A stretch of 62,000 nt of DNA from Nemertoderma westbladi (GCA_032718475.1 JAUCBJ010001140.1:1-62000), one strand, 5' to 3'; counted from the stretch's first letter, positions 31,571 to 43,448 are shown. Translations and numbers: made by a program. The notes: generated by a model from the letters alone, not told the origin.

Positions 31571-33026
31571 TTGCGTAAATTATTTCCTTCATTTCAGCAA
31601 CCTCTTTGCCTACAAGTTAAGAGTTAAAAACGAGTTAATATAATTGACAGACAGATGGATAACGTAATAATTATAATTAACATTATCCAGTTATATCCAG
31701 TTACCACCATCACATAGTATCATAACTAGTGGGAGGAAGAGCAACATTATTCCAATTAGGCCTACCATCGCTAGTAGCAGTCACCGAACCAGGTGTATAG
31801 GCGTTTCTGTGAGAGATTGTTTCCCAGCTGGTTTACTGCTACGATCACCGAGCATATAACATCACTATCAATTGCTGCATCTAAACTGAAATGATTAGTC
31901 AAGGCATCGAGGAAAAGTTGAGATTTTTCAGGGCACATAGCTGTCTGCTTGGTTGAGTTGGTGCAAAGAGGAAACAAGATGCCATTAGCCAGTTCTTGGT
32001 CGTTCCAAAGCTCTAGGGGCCAATAACTCCCCGTAATTAGTAGGTCCAAGATTGCAGCTTCCCAACATAATTCGATTATGACCTTCAATGCAAACTGGCG
32101 ATAGATTTATGAGAGCCTCATTAGTGGTACCCCCGCACCCATCATCACCTGCTATACCGGTACCATTGTTGTTACCCATAACCTTGATGATGTACTTGAA
32201 TGATTTGTTAATTTGATTCTATCTCTTGTACTGTTTCTCATTGAGTGAGACAATTTTCCGCATCAGTTTATTCTGAACTTTAAGCTCATGCCTTCATCCT
32301 TGCTGGGAGTAGTTGAAATACCAGTATCATCATTGAATGAAGACAGATCTCAATTAGCACTGGATGAAGAAGAAGAAGACAAAAGTCATTTTCGGCCTCA
32401 CATTGCGCTAAGACAGAGCTCTGGAGCATCCTCCTGATCCACAACCTGACTCTCGGGTTCATCTACAGGATTAAGGAACCTTGAAACATCGAAACATTCT
32501 ACAGCAGAAGAAATATTCTCCTTGGGCGAGAGGCTGATATAGTTCCACGGTGTTCATTTTGGATATATCCTCTAATGCCGATGTATAAATCATTTAGGCC
32601 TACCAAACAGCATACAAACTGACTTGAAACAGACAGATACCTACAGGGAACATTGACACCATGACCATGAACCATGATCATGAAACTTTTAATTAGGGTG
32701 GGAAGCAGTAACAAGGGATTTTCCCATCTCATTTCAATTAATACAATTGATCAAAATTGATACATACAGGGGTGAGTTTTCACTGGAGGGGGTTACAATG
32801 GATTCCTAAGATGAACGCGGCATCTGTCTGTCCATGTCCATTGCAAAAAAATAATCATGCACATGCTTCAGTTCAGTCATTCAGTGCGTGATATTGTAGC
32901 TTGGTAGTGCTTGTGCTTGTCTGCTTGGTGCCAAGCCCAAAGTCGGGATGGGTGCCTTAGACTTATGCCTTGCCTCTCAGTGGCAGCCTCTGTTAGTCCG
33001 CAGTCTGTGCAACGTCTATCCGCCTT
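31571..33026. other. Stretch with short unrecognised ORFs
   Basis: Minus-strand ORFs at 31771-32088 and 31985-32179 overlap in two frames and show no motif I can name. A (GAA)n-like run lies at 32367-32382. The rest has no evident function. Confidence 0.3.
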
Positions 33027-33189
33027 TCACCTATTCATCACCGATGCCGACAGCCAAGGCACTTCTGTCTGGCTGTCTTTACCAGCCCTTCCAGCAGTCC
33101 AGAGCTCTGGAGTTCCAGATGCAGGCAGTGAGGCTTCCAGGTAGAGCACATTGCATTGCCAGATTGCCTGTCCACTGATCGAAAATCCA

Positions 33190-34371
33190 GCCGGTAATCG
33201 GTTAATCTCTCTCTCTCTATCCTCTCGTAAACTCTGGTTCGCTAACTCTGTTTCTCTCGCCACCCGCTCTCTATGCTCGCTCTCTTTATGTTCATTCATT
33301 TCTCTCTCTACCCTCGTTGCCCCTCTCACTTCTCGCTCTTTACGCTCGTTCTCTACTCTCGTCACTCGCTCTTTACGCTCGTTCTCTACTCTCGTCTCTC
33401 GCTCCTTACGTTCCTCTGCCTCTCTCTCTTCTTGCTCTCTACAATTCTTCGCCACCCTCTTGGCCCTCTCTCTATATTCCCTCGCCAACTCTCTCTCTTT
33501 CTCTAACAACGCAGTTCCCTCATCCAACTGCCTCTCTAATTCTTTCTGGTCTAGCGCCACCATGTCTAGTTGACACGCCAGATCTATCTCCAACACCCTT
33601 CTTGCTTTCGCGGAGGATGTAGCGGACTTATCGGTCACGACGAACTCCCGTTGCCTCTCTGTCCTACTAACTTTCCCCCACTTTCTGGGGTTCTCGCTAA
33701 CCGACGAGACCGAATCCTCGGGGTTAACCTCGGGTTCGCCCTCGTGCGGATCCGCCCAACCCACTAACTTAATTCCCCTGGCATCCACTAAATACGGCCC
33801 TACGTACACTACTTCAGGCTCCATAACCCCGGATCGCCACAGTTCGAATAGTTCGGTGGTGACCCTCCTCGCTCTCTCACTCGCCAGTTCTCCCTGCCCA
33901 AAACGGACCAGATACTGAAAATGTTTATTCAACTCACCTAGCCGTTGGTGTAATTTGGGCTGGTTTACCTTTCCTCCCTCTCTGGCCTCCTTTAACTGTT
34001 TCTTCGTGGCATTGTAGGCCCGTCGTAGCCGATCGCTGGTCCCGACATCCTCTTCGCCGCCATCTCCTCCTCCTCTCCTCGTTCCGCGTCGTACCAGTGG
34101 CCCCACCGTCGCCGTTCCAGTGGGCCGTCCGTCGCAATCGACCTGTGGCTGGCCGGCGACTTCGGTACTCCGACCGCCGTCGTGCGTCGACTCGTCCCTC
34201 TCTTGTGGTTGACGGCCGCCCTCCGCTTGGGGTACCAGATCGTCCCTTGTCGGTGAATCCGGCGTCGCAGGTCGATACCGTCGCGGCCTCGCGGATCGTT
34301 TGGTTAGTGTCGTCCGGGGTCCGCGGCGGCGTTCTCTCTGCCTCTGATGATCGGGGTCCTCTAGTGCTCAT
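33190..34371 (-). pseudogene. Gag-like coiled-coil protein of an LTR-type retroelement, frameshifted
   Basis: The ATG at 34371 opens an Arg/Thr/Ser-rich, disordered N-terminus (MSTRGPRSSEAERTPP…). Around 34110-34070, in a GGA/CGG-rich run, the reading shifts into the frame that continues as DRLRRAYNATKKQLKEAREG, FELWRSGVMEPEVVYVGPYL and KARRVLEIDLACQLDMVALD, then a 120-residue Arg/Glu coiled coil with repeats of ENERKER. Sense seems to stop near 33190 (after REINRLPAGFS), where the element is broken and unrelated sequence follows. Size, charge pattern and position beside a TG…CA palindromic end fit a retroelement Gag, but no knuckle, protease or RT is present. Identity is inference. Confidence 0.45.
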
Positions 34372-34944
34372 CTACTTTCTTGGCAGTCACAGTTTAGCGG
34401 GTATAGTCTTACTGTGACGGGATCAAGGGATCCCGACCGGGTTAAGTTTGTATGCATCACAGTGGGCTGATGGCAGGATGGTGAAAAGTTTGAGTTTGAT
34501 GTTCCTTCGTTCATATAATACAACTGGTAATGATAGCACTGTATGAGATAACCGATAATAGTGAATAATAAATCAGTATGTAACAGCACCGCGATGACGG
34601 TAAGACTATAATGCCGGTCTGCACTGAAACTGACAATCCGCTAACTGAATAGTAAATCAGTATGTATGAGATAATATACGACACACCAATATTACTTCAC
34701 TGCTACATTACTTTGGCCTCCTACCTAGTGGATGCTCTCCCTCGCCCTTATTGGCTAATAACCTACTTCACGCCTTTCCACTCTCTGGGAGTGTTTCCCC
34801 CCTGTTGCTAGCCCCTGCTAGCTGTCTCCCCTTCCGAGGTGGTTTGACCTCTAACCTCCCTTTGTGTGTGGCTTTGGGGTTTGTACTGTCCCCGATGTTG
34901 GTTGTGATGCGAGATTAGTTATTGCTAATCTCGTATCTCCAACA
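34372..34944 (-). other. Candidate LTR/leader of the gag-like element
   Basis: The right end is a palindrome (34896-34944): TGTTGG … CCAACA enclosing GATGCGAGATTAG and its near complement. Read on the minus strand it starts TGTTGG, a common LTR start, and runs into the gag ATG at 34371. I could not place the left LTR boundary or a tRNA primer site, and the second LTR is not in the window. Confidence 0.3.
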
Positions 34945-35004
34945 TATTGCTGAAAATGCCACTATCCCATTTTATGAGGGTAATGAGGCGGAATTGAATC
35001 CGCT

Positions 35005-35215
35005 TACATTTTTAATATTTTTTGAAAATTATTCACTACTTGAAATTTTGGTGCTACAAAAAACCACTCCTGCAAATTTTTTGGAATTTTTTCTTCGTTG
35101 AGATCCAGAATAATGAAATCTATATACAATCCCAAAATCAGACGTTTTCGTTAAAATTTGTAGATTTTAGAGGGGGCGGAGGGATTAATATGACCCATTC
35201 CCAGTATTTTGTTGT
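35005..35215. repeat. Poly(G)-bearing repeat family, copy C (3' half only)
   Basis: Matches the right half of copy A: 'aattttggtgct', 'aaaatcagacgttttcgt' and 'tagattttagagggggcgga' followed by TTAATATGACCC. Here the terminal G tract has been shortened and interrupted (GGGGGCGGAGGG). Confidence 0.6.
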
Positions 35216-36348
35216 TAAATAATTATCAGTTTATAATGTATAATGTATACCAGTATGTGTTTAATCTAGTTATGACCCAATGGCGGCATCAATGTGGTTA
35301 GTTGGTCTTAGAAAGTTCTCAAGCTCAAGCTGAATCAGTTGAATAGGAAGAGTAGGAATAAGAATCAGCTTCTAGAATTGTTAAATTACTAGTAGTAGTA
35401 GAGTTATTTATTAGGCGTGTGTTATTATTACGAGTTGATTGCAACCAATTATATAATTAAACGTGTATCTTGTATCTCTTATACCCAATCTGTGTATACC
35501 ATTATTATTAGGGGGCCGGTATCACTCAGCTGCACTGTCATTCAATCAGCTGAATCAATGCGCCAAGTAGTTTGTACTGAACAGCCTAGTAAAATCATGA
35601 TACTACATAATTTTGGACTTGTGGTGGTCAGAGCTGCTATTTACGTGGCAGTAGAAATGTAAGATGATTAAGTAAAGCGATATATTGAACAAACTCACCA
35701 AATAAGCAATTTTTTCTGCATAATTGAGTATGAATGCTAAATAATACTTACAGTATGTACTACAGTAATACGTACAATCTATGCAAATCTTGTATGCTTT
35801 ATCCTCAAATAATAAAACATATGCTCGTGGTAAGGATTAAACTGCTACATTATAAAATAAAACTAAATCCATACCGTTCGTGTAAAGACGTAATCTTTAC
35901 ATATACATAAAGTAAAGTAAAGTATAAATAAATAATGTAAAGTATAATACATCTCAATAATCTACAATAATACTCTCTTATTCTCGTGCAATGATTTATA
36001 TATTTTCTCGTTGCAAAGATTTTGTTCTACAGTAAATAATATAAAGTCGAATTTGTAAAGCTGTAGCAAACTCAATCCGATCAAAGCATAAAGTAGGTGC
36101 TTCAGCAAGACAACCTCACGTTTTTAAACAAAACAAACAAACTTTACTACCGCAATTAGCGATTATTAGATAAAAATAAACATTATAGGGTGGAGGGGGG
36201 GGGAGGGGGGGGGGGGGGGGAGAATCCAGCCACAATTGTAATCTTAAGCAATAATACTATCTTTTATATTGTGCAAGCTCCCAATTATTAGATAGAGGGA
36301 AAGACATTGTCATATAAATATAAACATTTTTCAATTAAAAATATATAG
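35216..36348. other. Gene-free stretch downstream of the split gene
   Basis: AT-rich with 'taaagtaaagtata' runs (35905-35945) and a 26-bp G-rich tract at 36195-36220. No coding signal. Confidence 0.45.
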
Positions 36349-36354
36349 TTTATT
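36349..36354 (-). promoter_or_regulatory. Polyadenylation signal candidate of the split gene
   Basis: AATAAA on the minus strand, about 140 bases downstream of the stop codon at 36498-36496. Confidence 0.45.
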
Positions 36355-36495
36355 TCAGGTATAGGCCTTATATTCTTTCATAAAATAATTCTTTCATTTT
36401 AGTACAACAAACAGGACAAACACGAGTTCTAATATAAAAAATAAAAATATAAAGTTTAAACATAAATATTAATATAGTTTTCTGAGTCCAGGTAT

Positions 36496-37106
36496 CTATG
36501 GCTGTGGCTGAGGCTGCGGTGGTTGGTTGCGCCCAGGCGCGGCCACGAACTGAGGTTCCCGTTGTATATGTTGTGGTGCTTCAACGGGCCTCAGTTCTAT
36601 CCCGGGATTAACGATGGTTACCGGCTCCAGGGGCATTAATTTTCGTGATGTGGAGTTTTGGGGGGGACGTTAACTCGTCTCCTGCCGGCTGGCCCGGTTT
36701 TAGCCAACCAACAACGTACCACCCCCCTCCATCTGGGCCGTTCTGGCGCGCCACCTGCGCAGCCACCCAGGCCTTAACGGCGCCCGTTTGAACGGACGTG
36801 ACGCTTCCCTGCAGACTCGACTCCCGCACGAATAGAGTGGTGAAAGCCCGCGACGGAAAGGACTTCACCTCGAACTCCTGAAGTTCGTCGCAACCGACGC
36901 GGAAGTCGATCACCCGGGAGGGCGCAGATGCCGCGGTCCAGCAGCAACAGGTCTTCCCCTGCTGGGAGTCGCAGAACGGACCGCGACACATGTCGTCCCC
37001 ATATCCAACTCTTACGCGCAGAGTGCGCGTTGTTATGGCGAACCCGCCATAGCTGTAGTGCTGTATAGTGGGGCGAGCGCAACTTCCCGGCGATCTCCCA
37101 GCCCAG
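36496..37106 (-). CDS. Split gene, last exon, 3' part (after the 7-kb insertion)
   Basis: Continues from 44106-44300 once the TTAA insertion is removed: the codons run PRLPV-N-WAGRSPGS across the TTAA. Visible features: GYGDDMCRGPFCDSQQG followed by KTCCCW (Cys-rich, possibly metal-binding), RVIDFRVGCDELQEFEVKSF, then FTTLFVRESSLQG, then GGWYVVGWLKPG. In the frame open to 36608 the protein ends soon after. One frame over, after a 7-base C run on this strand (plus 36660-36666), sense continues as LEPVTIVNPGIELRPVE to a Pro/Gln-rich end (QPPQPQPQP, stop 36498-36496). A one-base slip in the homopolymer, real or a sequencing error, would explain this. I do not recognise the family; the layout is loosely like small OB-fold proteins, which is only an impression. 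Confidence 0.5.
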
Positions 37107-37487
37107 TTAAACATGAACTTATGTTTCATATGTGGTATATATATGTTGTATGGAATAGGTGTGTCTGGAAATTGGGTTTTTATGCTCATGTATGAATAAT
37201 ACATGTCACGCATGCGGTGTTACATACACTTAGAATGTGTGTATCGCCATTTATGGTATTTATATGTCGAACATATGAATTTATCATAAATAAATGTGTG
37301 AGAATGCGCATGTGAATAATATATGTCGAGCATATGTGAAATAGCCATAGCCAAGACTCCGAAGTTAAATTTAAATCCATAAACTATTCAATTCGTAATT
37401 GTGTAATCCAGTTCATGGATTTTATATGTTACACACATGTTTGCCTTATGGCTGTATGGTAATACAGGCCTTACAGTAATACACGAA

Positions 37488-37864
37488 GTGGGGACTTCGC
37501 GCAGCACGAAGTTGGCAGAGCCTTAGCGAATTGACACTGTTAGGGGGTAGGTCAATTTATGCAAATAGTCACATTGGCCCTCTAGCGGCAGACTGGAGAA
37601 CTGCAGATGGATTCGCCTCCTTTGAAAGTCACAGCTAATGGTCTAATACATATCTGCCAAGTTTCAGCTTAAACGGATTAAAAGCAAAGAAATGGGAGGG
37701 CATTTAATGTTTAGACATGTGGCCCTCTAGCGGGAGACCATTGCACTGATGGTGTCTGAAAGTCTCTCAAAAATCTCAACTTTTGCTCATATTGATACCT
37801 ACAAATTTTCAACTTGGCAGCTTTAAATCCGACAAAGTTATTAGCATGTCAAAATCGTAACGAC

Positions 37865-37909
<45 letters not shown>

Positions 37910-37986
37910 AACTATTTGCATAAATTGACCCACCCCCTAACAGTGTCAATTCGCTAAGGCTCCGCCAACTTCGTGGCTCGCCCCAC
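37488..37986. mobile_element. MITE with 65-bp inverted repeats
   Basis: 37505-37569 and 37911-37975 are 65-bp inverted repeats with about two mismatches (CACGAAGTTGGC…). Outer sequence GTGGGG at 37488-37493 pairs with CCCCAC at 37981-37986 after small gaps. The centre includes a (GAC)n microsatellite. No coding capacity and no clear target duplication. Confidence 0.8.
37861..37909. repeat. (GAC)n microsatellite
   Basis: About 16 nearly perfect GAC/CGA triplets inside the MITE. Confidence 0.95.
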
Positions 37987-38616
37987 ATGTACAGAAAAGA
38001 ATAGCGAGGGGGGATGCGGAATATGTCACTACTCAGCTTTTTGCATATCGTTTTAATCAGCAGTATAATACGTTGAATCTATATTTTTTGTTATACTGTA
38101 TTTTCAAAGTACCTGCTATTTAACCATATAATGTATAGTCAATACATAAGCCTGCTATAAGGTTTTAAATGACCTGTGAAGGCTGTATGGACACTAAATT
38201 GAAGTAACCATATAGTCGATCGTCCAATTGTTTTGTTTATTGCATTTGAGGGCTGGTGGTGGGACACATTCTTAAAATGATAGGCATTTCATAGTCTGAT
38301 CCTGCAATCTTTCTTCTTAACCACGTCGTGTTGCTTGCAGTTTGGCTAGTGAATCGCAAATTATTTTATATTTTACCCATAACAGCATAATGCGTTGCAT
38401 AAGCCTACCGCTTATCATAGTCCACTCAATTGTTCAGTGATGCAGTGTGTGACTTGCCTGCTTTCTGCCTTGCACTATGCACATTGTGCTGTGCATGTGC
38501 ATTGTACAGTGCTGTATTAACAGAATTAGACAAACATATGTATGGCTGTACGGTGGTTTCCACTTGTCAGGTTGTGGTTGTGCATTGTCATCTGCGCTGC
38601 TAAGTATCAGTAAGGG

Positions 38617-38624
38617 GTACAGAC
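38617..38624. repeat. Target site duplication of the P element, left
   Basis: GTACAGAC, identical to 43441-43448. Eight bases is the P-element duplication length. Confidence 0.9.
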
Positions 38625-39297
38625 CATGGCCTTCTTTATAAGAGGCCATGACAACGCACGGGCAAATAGCTGACTTGGAGGCCACTTTGTTTATGGGTGT
38701 AAGTCGGAATATATGGTAGATACAAACTTCTAACCTTTACCTACCCCCCACTAAGTCGATGCTGAGGATCTCAAATATCATATTTAAAATTGTTTATCTC
38801 GAGACCCTGTTGCTATGGCAACATCTAATCAGTGGATACCGGTTGACCGGTATTTGTCTGTCTGTATAGCATGTAGCCTATATCTGTATATGCCTAGTTT
38901 CTAGTGGGGCGGCCTACTTCATGTGTACTTCTGTATTCTGTTTTCTTCCAAATGTATAGCATATAGTACTTATCCTTTATCGGTGTCCGTGACCACTTAT
39001 GACTTAATACTCCTTGCTTAATACATAGGGCCTATTGTTGTTTGTGATACCTGTACCTCGTATGGCTTAATACTCCTTGCTTAATACATAGGGCCTATTG
39101 TTGTTTGTGATACTGGTACCTCGTTTTATTATGTTTGACAGTTGATGTGGTAGGCCTAGCCTATTAATTCGGTAATTACCGTCTGAGATCTGACCGTGAC
39201 CGACAGATTGAACAGTTGAAGCAGTAATCATCGCCTCGGAGTCCTTACTTACCTGCATTCAGTATTTACATGCGGTTTTCTAGTTGCATTGCATGCG

Positions 39298-41360
39298 ATG
39301 CCTAGAAAGTGCTGCGTTCCACTTTGTCGCTCCAACTATGCAAATGAATCACCGGTAACCGTTTATCGAGTTCCTAGTGACGAGCCGTACCATTCTCAAT
39401 GGATGAGCGTTCTATTGAAAGTTCGCCAAAATTTAATTGTCTCCAAGCACACAGTTGTGTGTGAACTGCATTGGCCGGAGGGGTTTTCCCAACGTAGGGC
39501 TTTTCGCTCACAGAAATTAATTCCTGTCGAACCCCCCTCGATATGGCCTCAGATTTCTCCAAGTTGCTGTCCCATATCTCAGCCAAAACTGCGCGATGTA
39601 TCTAAAATTTCTTTTGGTACACGCCAAATACAACCTGATCAGCTCGGCGAGTTTAATGCACAAGATTTGTTCGAATACAAAGACGTTGTTGGTGCGATAA
39701 GAGATAAAAAAATTATCAAGGATAATGTTATTGTTTACACCGCTACTGCAATAGTATCTTCAGGTTCTTCTGTTCCGGTGACGATAATTCAAAGTGCTGA
39801 ATTTGTGTTTGGTTCAGGAATTCCGAAGTTTGTTCTTAAGATCTTTAAGAATCTAACTTTTGAGTCTTACAGATATGGTGCCAAAATATCGGTTCCCTTT
39901 TGCGTTATAAACTCCATGCGTATAAAAGTGATTGATCGCTGGTCAATATTAGATAATGTGGTTAATTTTCTTTCAAATGCGGAAACCCCTTCCAAACTCG
40001 ATATTTTACTTCAGGATATTAAGTCACTTCAACCTGTTCGTGTTGGTTGTCAGAAATGGACTGCCGATGTTTTGGTTCGTGCTTTTGAATATTATGCAAC
40101 TAGTCGTTCGCTGTATTCAAAGATTTTAAATGAGTATCCTCTTCCATCAATCCGTACATTGCAACGACTAACTTCGACTGCAAATAAATTAGATGATCAT
40201 AACTTTTTACACGCAGTTTTTAAAAACCTATCAGTGATGCAACGGAACTGTGTGCTCTTGGTTGATGAAATTTACGTAAAGGCGGCACTGGCCTACCAAG
40301 GTGGTCACATATTTGGAATAGCTGAAAACAATCCCAGCTATTTGGCCAAAACTATTTTGGGTGTTATGTTAAAATGCCTTCATGGTGGTCCAACATTTCT
40401 GAACAACATGATGCCAGTGTTAAATTTAGATTCAAGTTTTCTATATGATGTTATAACAGATGTTTATCTAAACATTCAATCAGCTAATGGTAATGTTATT
40501 GCAATTCTTGGTGACAATCTGTCTGTCAATCGAAGCTTTTTTGCTTTATTTGAAACTGAGGTAGGAAAGCCTTGGTTAACCACTCAGGGAACATTTCTTT
40601 TGTTTGATTTTGTTCACTTGATGAAATCAATTCGCAATAATTGGATCACTGAAAAGAACCAGGCAATAAACCTCGATGGCAAGATAGCCACTTGGTCGAG
40701 TATTAGAAGTTTATACGAGTCTGAGAAGTCCAATGTTGTTAAAATTGGTCATCGACTTATTCACAAAGCTGTATACCCGAAACCTATTGAGAGACAAGAC
40801 GTTTGTTTAATGCTTCGAGTATTTTGTGACGAAACTGTAACAGCTTTACGTACTCATACGAAATCAAACAAAACTGACAAAGACACGGCAGATTTCATAG
40901 AAGTTTTTGTGAACGCATTCAAGATATTAAATGTGAAGTCCAAGAACGAGGCTATACATTTAAATGATGAATGGCGGAGTCCCATATCAGATCCTGGTGA
41001 TAAACGGTTGGATATACTGCTCGATATAGCTTCTAATGTTGAGAAAATGAGGTGTGTAAATGGTAAAACTCGCTATCAGACATTTACAACAGATACAGCT
41101 AGCGCCATTGTTCATACGTTTCGTGGTTTTGTAGATTTGGTGAAATCGTTACTTCAACGCAATTTCGATTATGTTTTGTGTGGTAATTTTACCACTGATC
41201 CACTGGAAAAAGCTTTCGGTCGGATTCGCCAGTCAGCGGGAGGAACATACTTCATTGCAGCAGTGCAAGCCCTTCAGTATTACCAAATACAAAAAACAAA
41301 ACTGTTAGCCTCAATTAATTTCGAGTTTCTCCGACATGAGCAGTCAACAACGCAGAGCGA
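39298..41360 (+). CDS. P-element transposase (THAP9-like), interrupted near its C-terminus
   Basis: The ATG at 39298 starts MPRKCCVPLCRSNY, a THAP zinc finger (C2CH: CVPLC … VVCELHW, with the usual spacing to C-x2-H), which binds the element ends. The body matches THAP9/P transposases, RNase H-type nucleases that use GTP in the Drosophila enzyme: CQKWTADVLVRAFEYYATSR, SIRTLQRL, LLVDEIYVKAAL (probable catalytic Asp), GDNLSVNR, FDFVHLMKSIRNNW, and near the end DPLEKAFGRIRQSAGG. The frame is open for about 690 codons without a stop, unlike most elements here. The LINE entered at 41361. Beyond the LINE the same frame resumes after the duplicated AGAGCGA and stops inside the right terminal repeat, so before the LINE arrived the gene was apparently intact. 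Confidence 0.9.
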
Positions 41361-43175
41361 GAGTCATTTCTCTGCTGGCGCTCACTTGGGAGCCCCCGGG
41401 AGGGTCCCCAGTTTCGCCTCATGAGTATATCTAGGGCGCAATTTAAACGGCGCCTACGATCGATCAAGCGTAACTCGGATAAGATAAAAGCAGACCGGAT
41501 CGCGCAATCCCTATATGACAAGGACTGTTATAAGTTCTGGTCTAACGTGCGTCGCATTAACAATCAGCAGGTACCTCTTCCACCTACTGTAGATGGTGTC
41601 TCCGGTGCTTCGGACATAGCTGATATGTGGGGAGTTCATTATGAAGGGGTTTTCAACATGTTCCCGGAGGAGGAGGACTCGCAAGAGGAGGAACCCAAAC
41701 CAACATACAAAGACGTGTTTGGACACATTGATTACTCCGCGGACATGATATTCTCCTCCGCCGAGTTAACTGAAGCCCTAGCTAAGTTGGAGCGCAATAA
41801 AGCTGCCGGACCGGATAATCTAACTGCGGAGCATCTAAAATTCGCCAGTGGCCGTATCATTGTCTGTCTATCCTTATTGCTCAGTGCGTGTAATGTACAT
41901 GGGGTTCTCCCAAAGGATCTTATAACGTCAGTTATTTTCCCTATAATAAAGGATAAATGTGGCGATACTAAGGATAAGTCCAACTACAGGCCCATTGCCG
42001 TTAGCAATATAATATGTAAACTTTTCGAGCACTTAATTTTAACGCGAATAATTAACTTTTTGTCAACAACAGCCAATCAGTTTGGTTTCAAAAAAGGATG
42101 TGGTACTGAGCTCTGTGCTTACACCATTAAGGAAATTATTAACTATTATTTGAATCATGGTAATAATGTTTATGTATGTTTTCTGGACGCATCTAAAGCA
42201 TTCGATTGTGTACAGCATAGTATATTATTTACGAAATTAGTTAAGAGTAAAGTACCAGTTTTTATTATTCGAATTTTATCCTATATGTACGCTCAGCAGT
42301 CAATGTTTGTCAGATGGGGGGGATATACCTCCCCCAGTTTTAATTGCACTAATGGTGTTAAACAGGGCAGCCCGATTTCACCTCTTTTATTTAACTTTTT
42401 TATTGATAACCTAAGTAAAGATTTAACTTCATCCGAGTTAGGTTGTACACTAAATGGCTCAGTTATTAATCACTTGATATACGCTGATGATATTTGCCTC
42501 ATAACCGTAAACCCACATTCGTTACAGTCTCTTGTTAATATTTGTGTAAACTTTGCTAAGGATAATAGCATGACCTTCAACGCAAAGAAATCTAAATGTA
42601 TGTTTTTTCGTAGTAAATTAAGGAAAGGTACATTTGGCCCGCCGTCCATTAACCTAGATTGTAAACAGTTGAGTAATGTAGAATGTTTTAAATACTTAGG
42701 GCATATTATTTCCAGCGATTTTTCTGACGACTGTGATATATTGGCACAAACTAGACTTTTTTATGCTAGAGCCAATTCCTTGATTAGACGCTTCAGTAAC
42801 TGTTCTGATAAAGTTAAGAAAGTACTGTTTAACAGTTACTGTTCGTCAATCTATTGCTGTGCGTTGTGGTCTGATGTATATTTTTTACAGTCAAGTTTTA
42901 ACAAACTGCACACTGCCATTAATAAATCTGTCCGGTCGTTATTTAATATTAAATTATACAATAAGGAGACCGACGAGATTAATAGTGCGAGTCAAATGTT
43001 GGTAAATTTTAATATCCGCTCTCTTAAAGAGATTTTTAGAATATCACTTTTTAGTTTGCATACTCGTGTAAATTTGTCATCTAATTCTATTTTAATATGT
43101 GTACGTAACACTTGCCGACCATTGTCTACAATGTACGATACTTTTAAGCGGTGGTGTTACTCACGTGCAACTTGA
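41361..43175 (+). CDS. LINE reverse transcriptase (ORF2 C-terminal two thirds)
   Basis: Open without interruption from the insertion junction; the first Met is at 41421, but coding sense (SPREGPQFRLMSISR) starts at the junction, so no native start is present. RT blocks in order: AELTEALAKLERNKAAGPDNL, VIFPIIKDK … SNYRPIAVSN, NQFGFKKGCGTELC, VCFLDASKAFDCVQH (motif A), NGVKQGSPISPLLFNFFIDN, LIYADDICLI (catalytic YADD), MTFNAKKSKCMFF, and FKYLGHIISSD. The C-terminal domain ends at 43175. All catalytic residues are present, so it may encode active enzyme, but without the endonuclease it is not an autonomous element. Family: CR1/L2/jockey-like group by sequence style. Confidence 0.88.
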   Translation, partial: ESFLCWRSLGSPREGPQFRLMSISRAQFKRRLRSIKRNSDKIKADRIAQSLYDKDCYKFWSNVRRINNQQVPLPPTVDGVSGASDIADMWGVHYEGVFNMFPEEEDSQEEEPKPTYKDVFGHIDYSADMIFSSAELTEALAKLERNKAAGPDNLTAEHLKFASGRIIVCLSLLLSACNVHGVLPKDLITSVIFPIIKDKCGDTKDKSNYRPIAVSNIICKLFEHLILTRIINFLSTTANQFGFKKGCGTELCAYTIKEIINYYLNHGNNVYVCFLDASKAFDCVQHSILFTKLVKSKVPVFIIRILSYMYAQQSMFVRWGGYTSPSFNCTNGVKQGSPISPLLFNFFIDNLSKDLTSSELGCTLNGSVINHLIYADDICLITVNPHSLQSLVNICVNFAKDNSMTFNAKKSKCMFFRSKLRKGTFGPPSINLDCKQLSNVECFKYLGHIISSDFSDDCDILAQTRLFYARANSLIRRFSNCSDKVKKVLFNSYCSSIYCCALWSDVYFLQSSFNKLHTAINKSVRSLFNIKLYNKETDEINSASQMLVNFNIRSLKEIFRISLFSLHTRVNLSSNSILICVRNTCRPLSTMYDTFKRWCYSRAT

Positions 43176-43330
43176 CGCTTTTTATTTCACCTATGTTTTA
43201 TTTTTTAGACCCATTTTACTAATTGTGCAGAAATTCCCTACCATTAGTGTTTTTATAGATATGGCACTGATATTTAATGTATATAATATGAATATTTGAT
43301 GCTGAAATAAATAAAATAATAATAATAATA
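41361..43330 (+). mobile_element. 5'-truncated LINE inside the P element
   Basis: Bounded by the 7-bp direct repeat AGAGCGA at 41354-41360 and 43331-43337, a plausible target duplication. The 3' end is an (AAT)n tail (43311-43330). It carries the RT half of ORF2 and a 155-bp 3' UTR. The endonuclease and 5' part are absent. Tail type and RT style match the LINE at 5579-6658. Confidence 0.85.
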
Positions 43331-43440
43331 AGAGCGATCATATTATATCCATATATTCCGACTTACACCCATAAACAAAGTGGCCTCCAAGTCAGCTATT
43401 TGCCCGTGCGTTGTCATGGCCTCTTATAAAGTAGGCCATG

Positions 43441-43448
43441 GTACAGAC
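43441..43448. repeat. Target site duplication of the P element, right
   Basis: GTACAGAC, identical to the left copy. Confidence 0.9.

Larger units (their letters stand above)
38625..43440 (+). mobile_element. P element, complete, with a LINE nested in it
   Basis: The ends are 92-bp inverted repeats (38625-38716 and 43349-43440) starting CATGGCC and differing at a single base as far as compared. The flanking 8-bp duplication GTACAGAC is perfect. P elements start with CATG-type ends and make 8-bp duplications, so structure and coding content agree. The 4816-bp element carries a THAP-type transposase and has been entered by a LINE at 41361-43330. The near-identity of the long terminal repeats indicates recent transposition. 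Confidence 0.93.

Noticed and set aside
31771-32179. Overlapping minus-strand ORFs
   Set aside because: Two frames overlap, no motif is recognised, and neither has support from neighbours.
34372-34944. Complete LTR with primer binding site for the gag-like element
   Set aside because: The right TG-end palindrome is clear but I could not find a CA end followed by a tRNA-complementary site, and no partner LTR is present.
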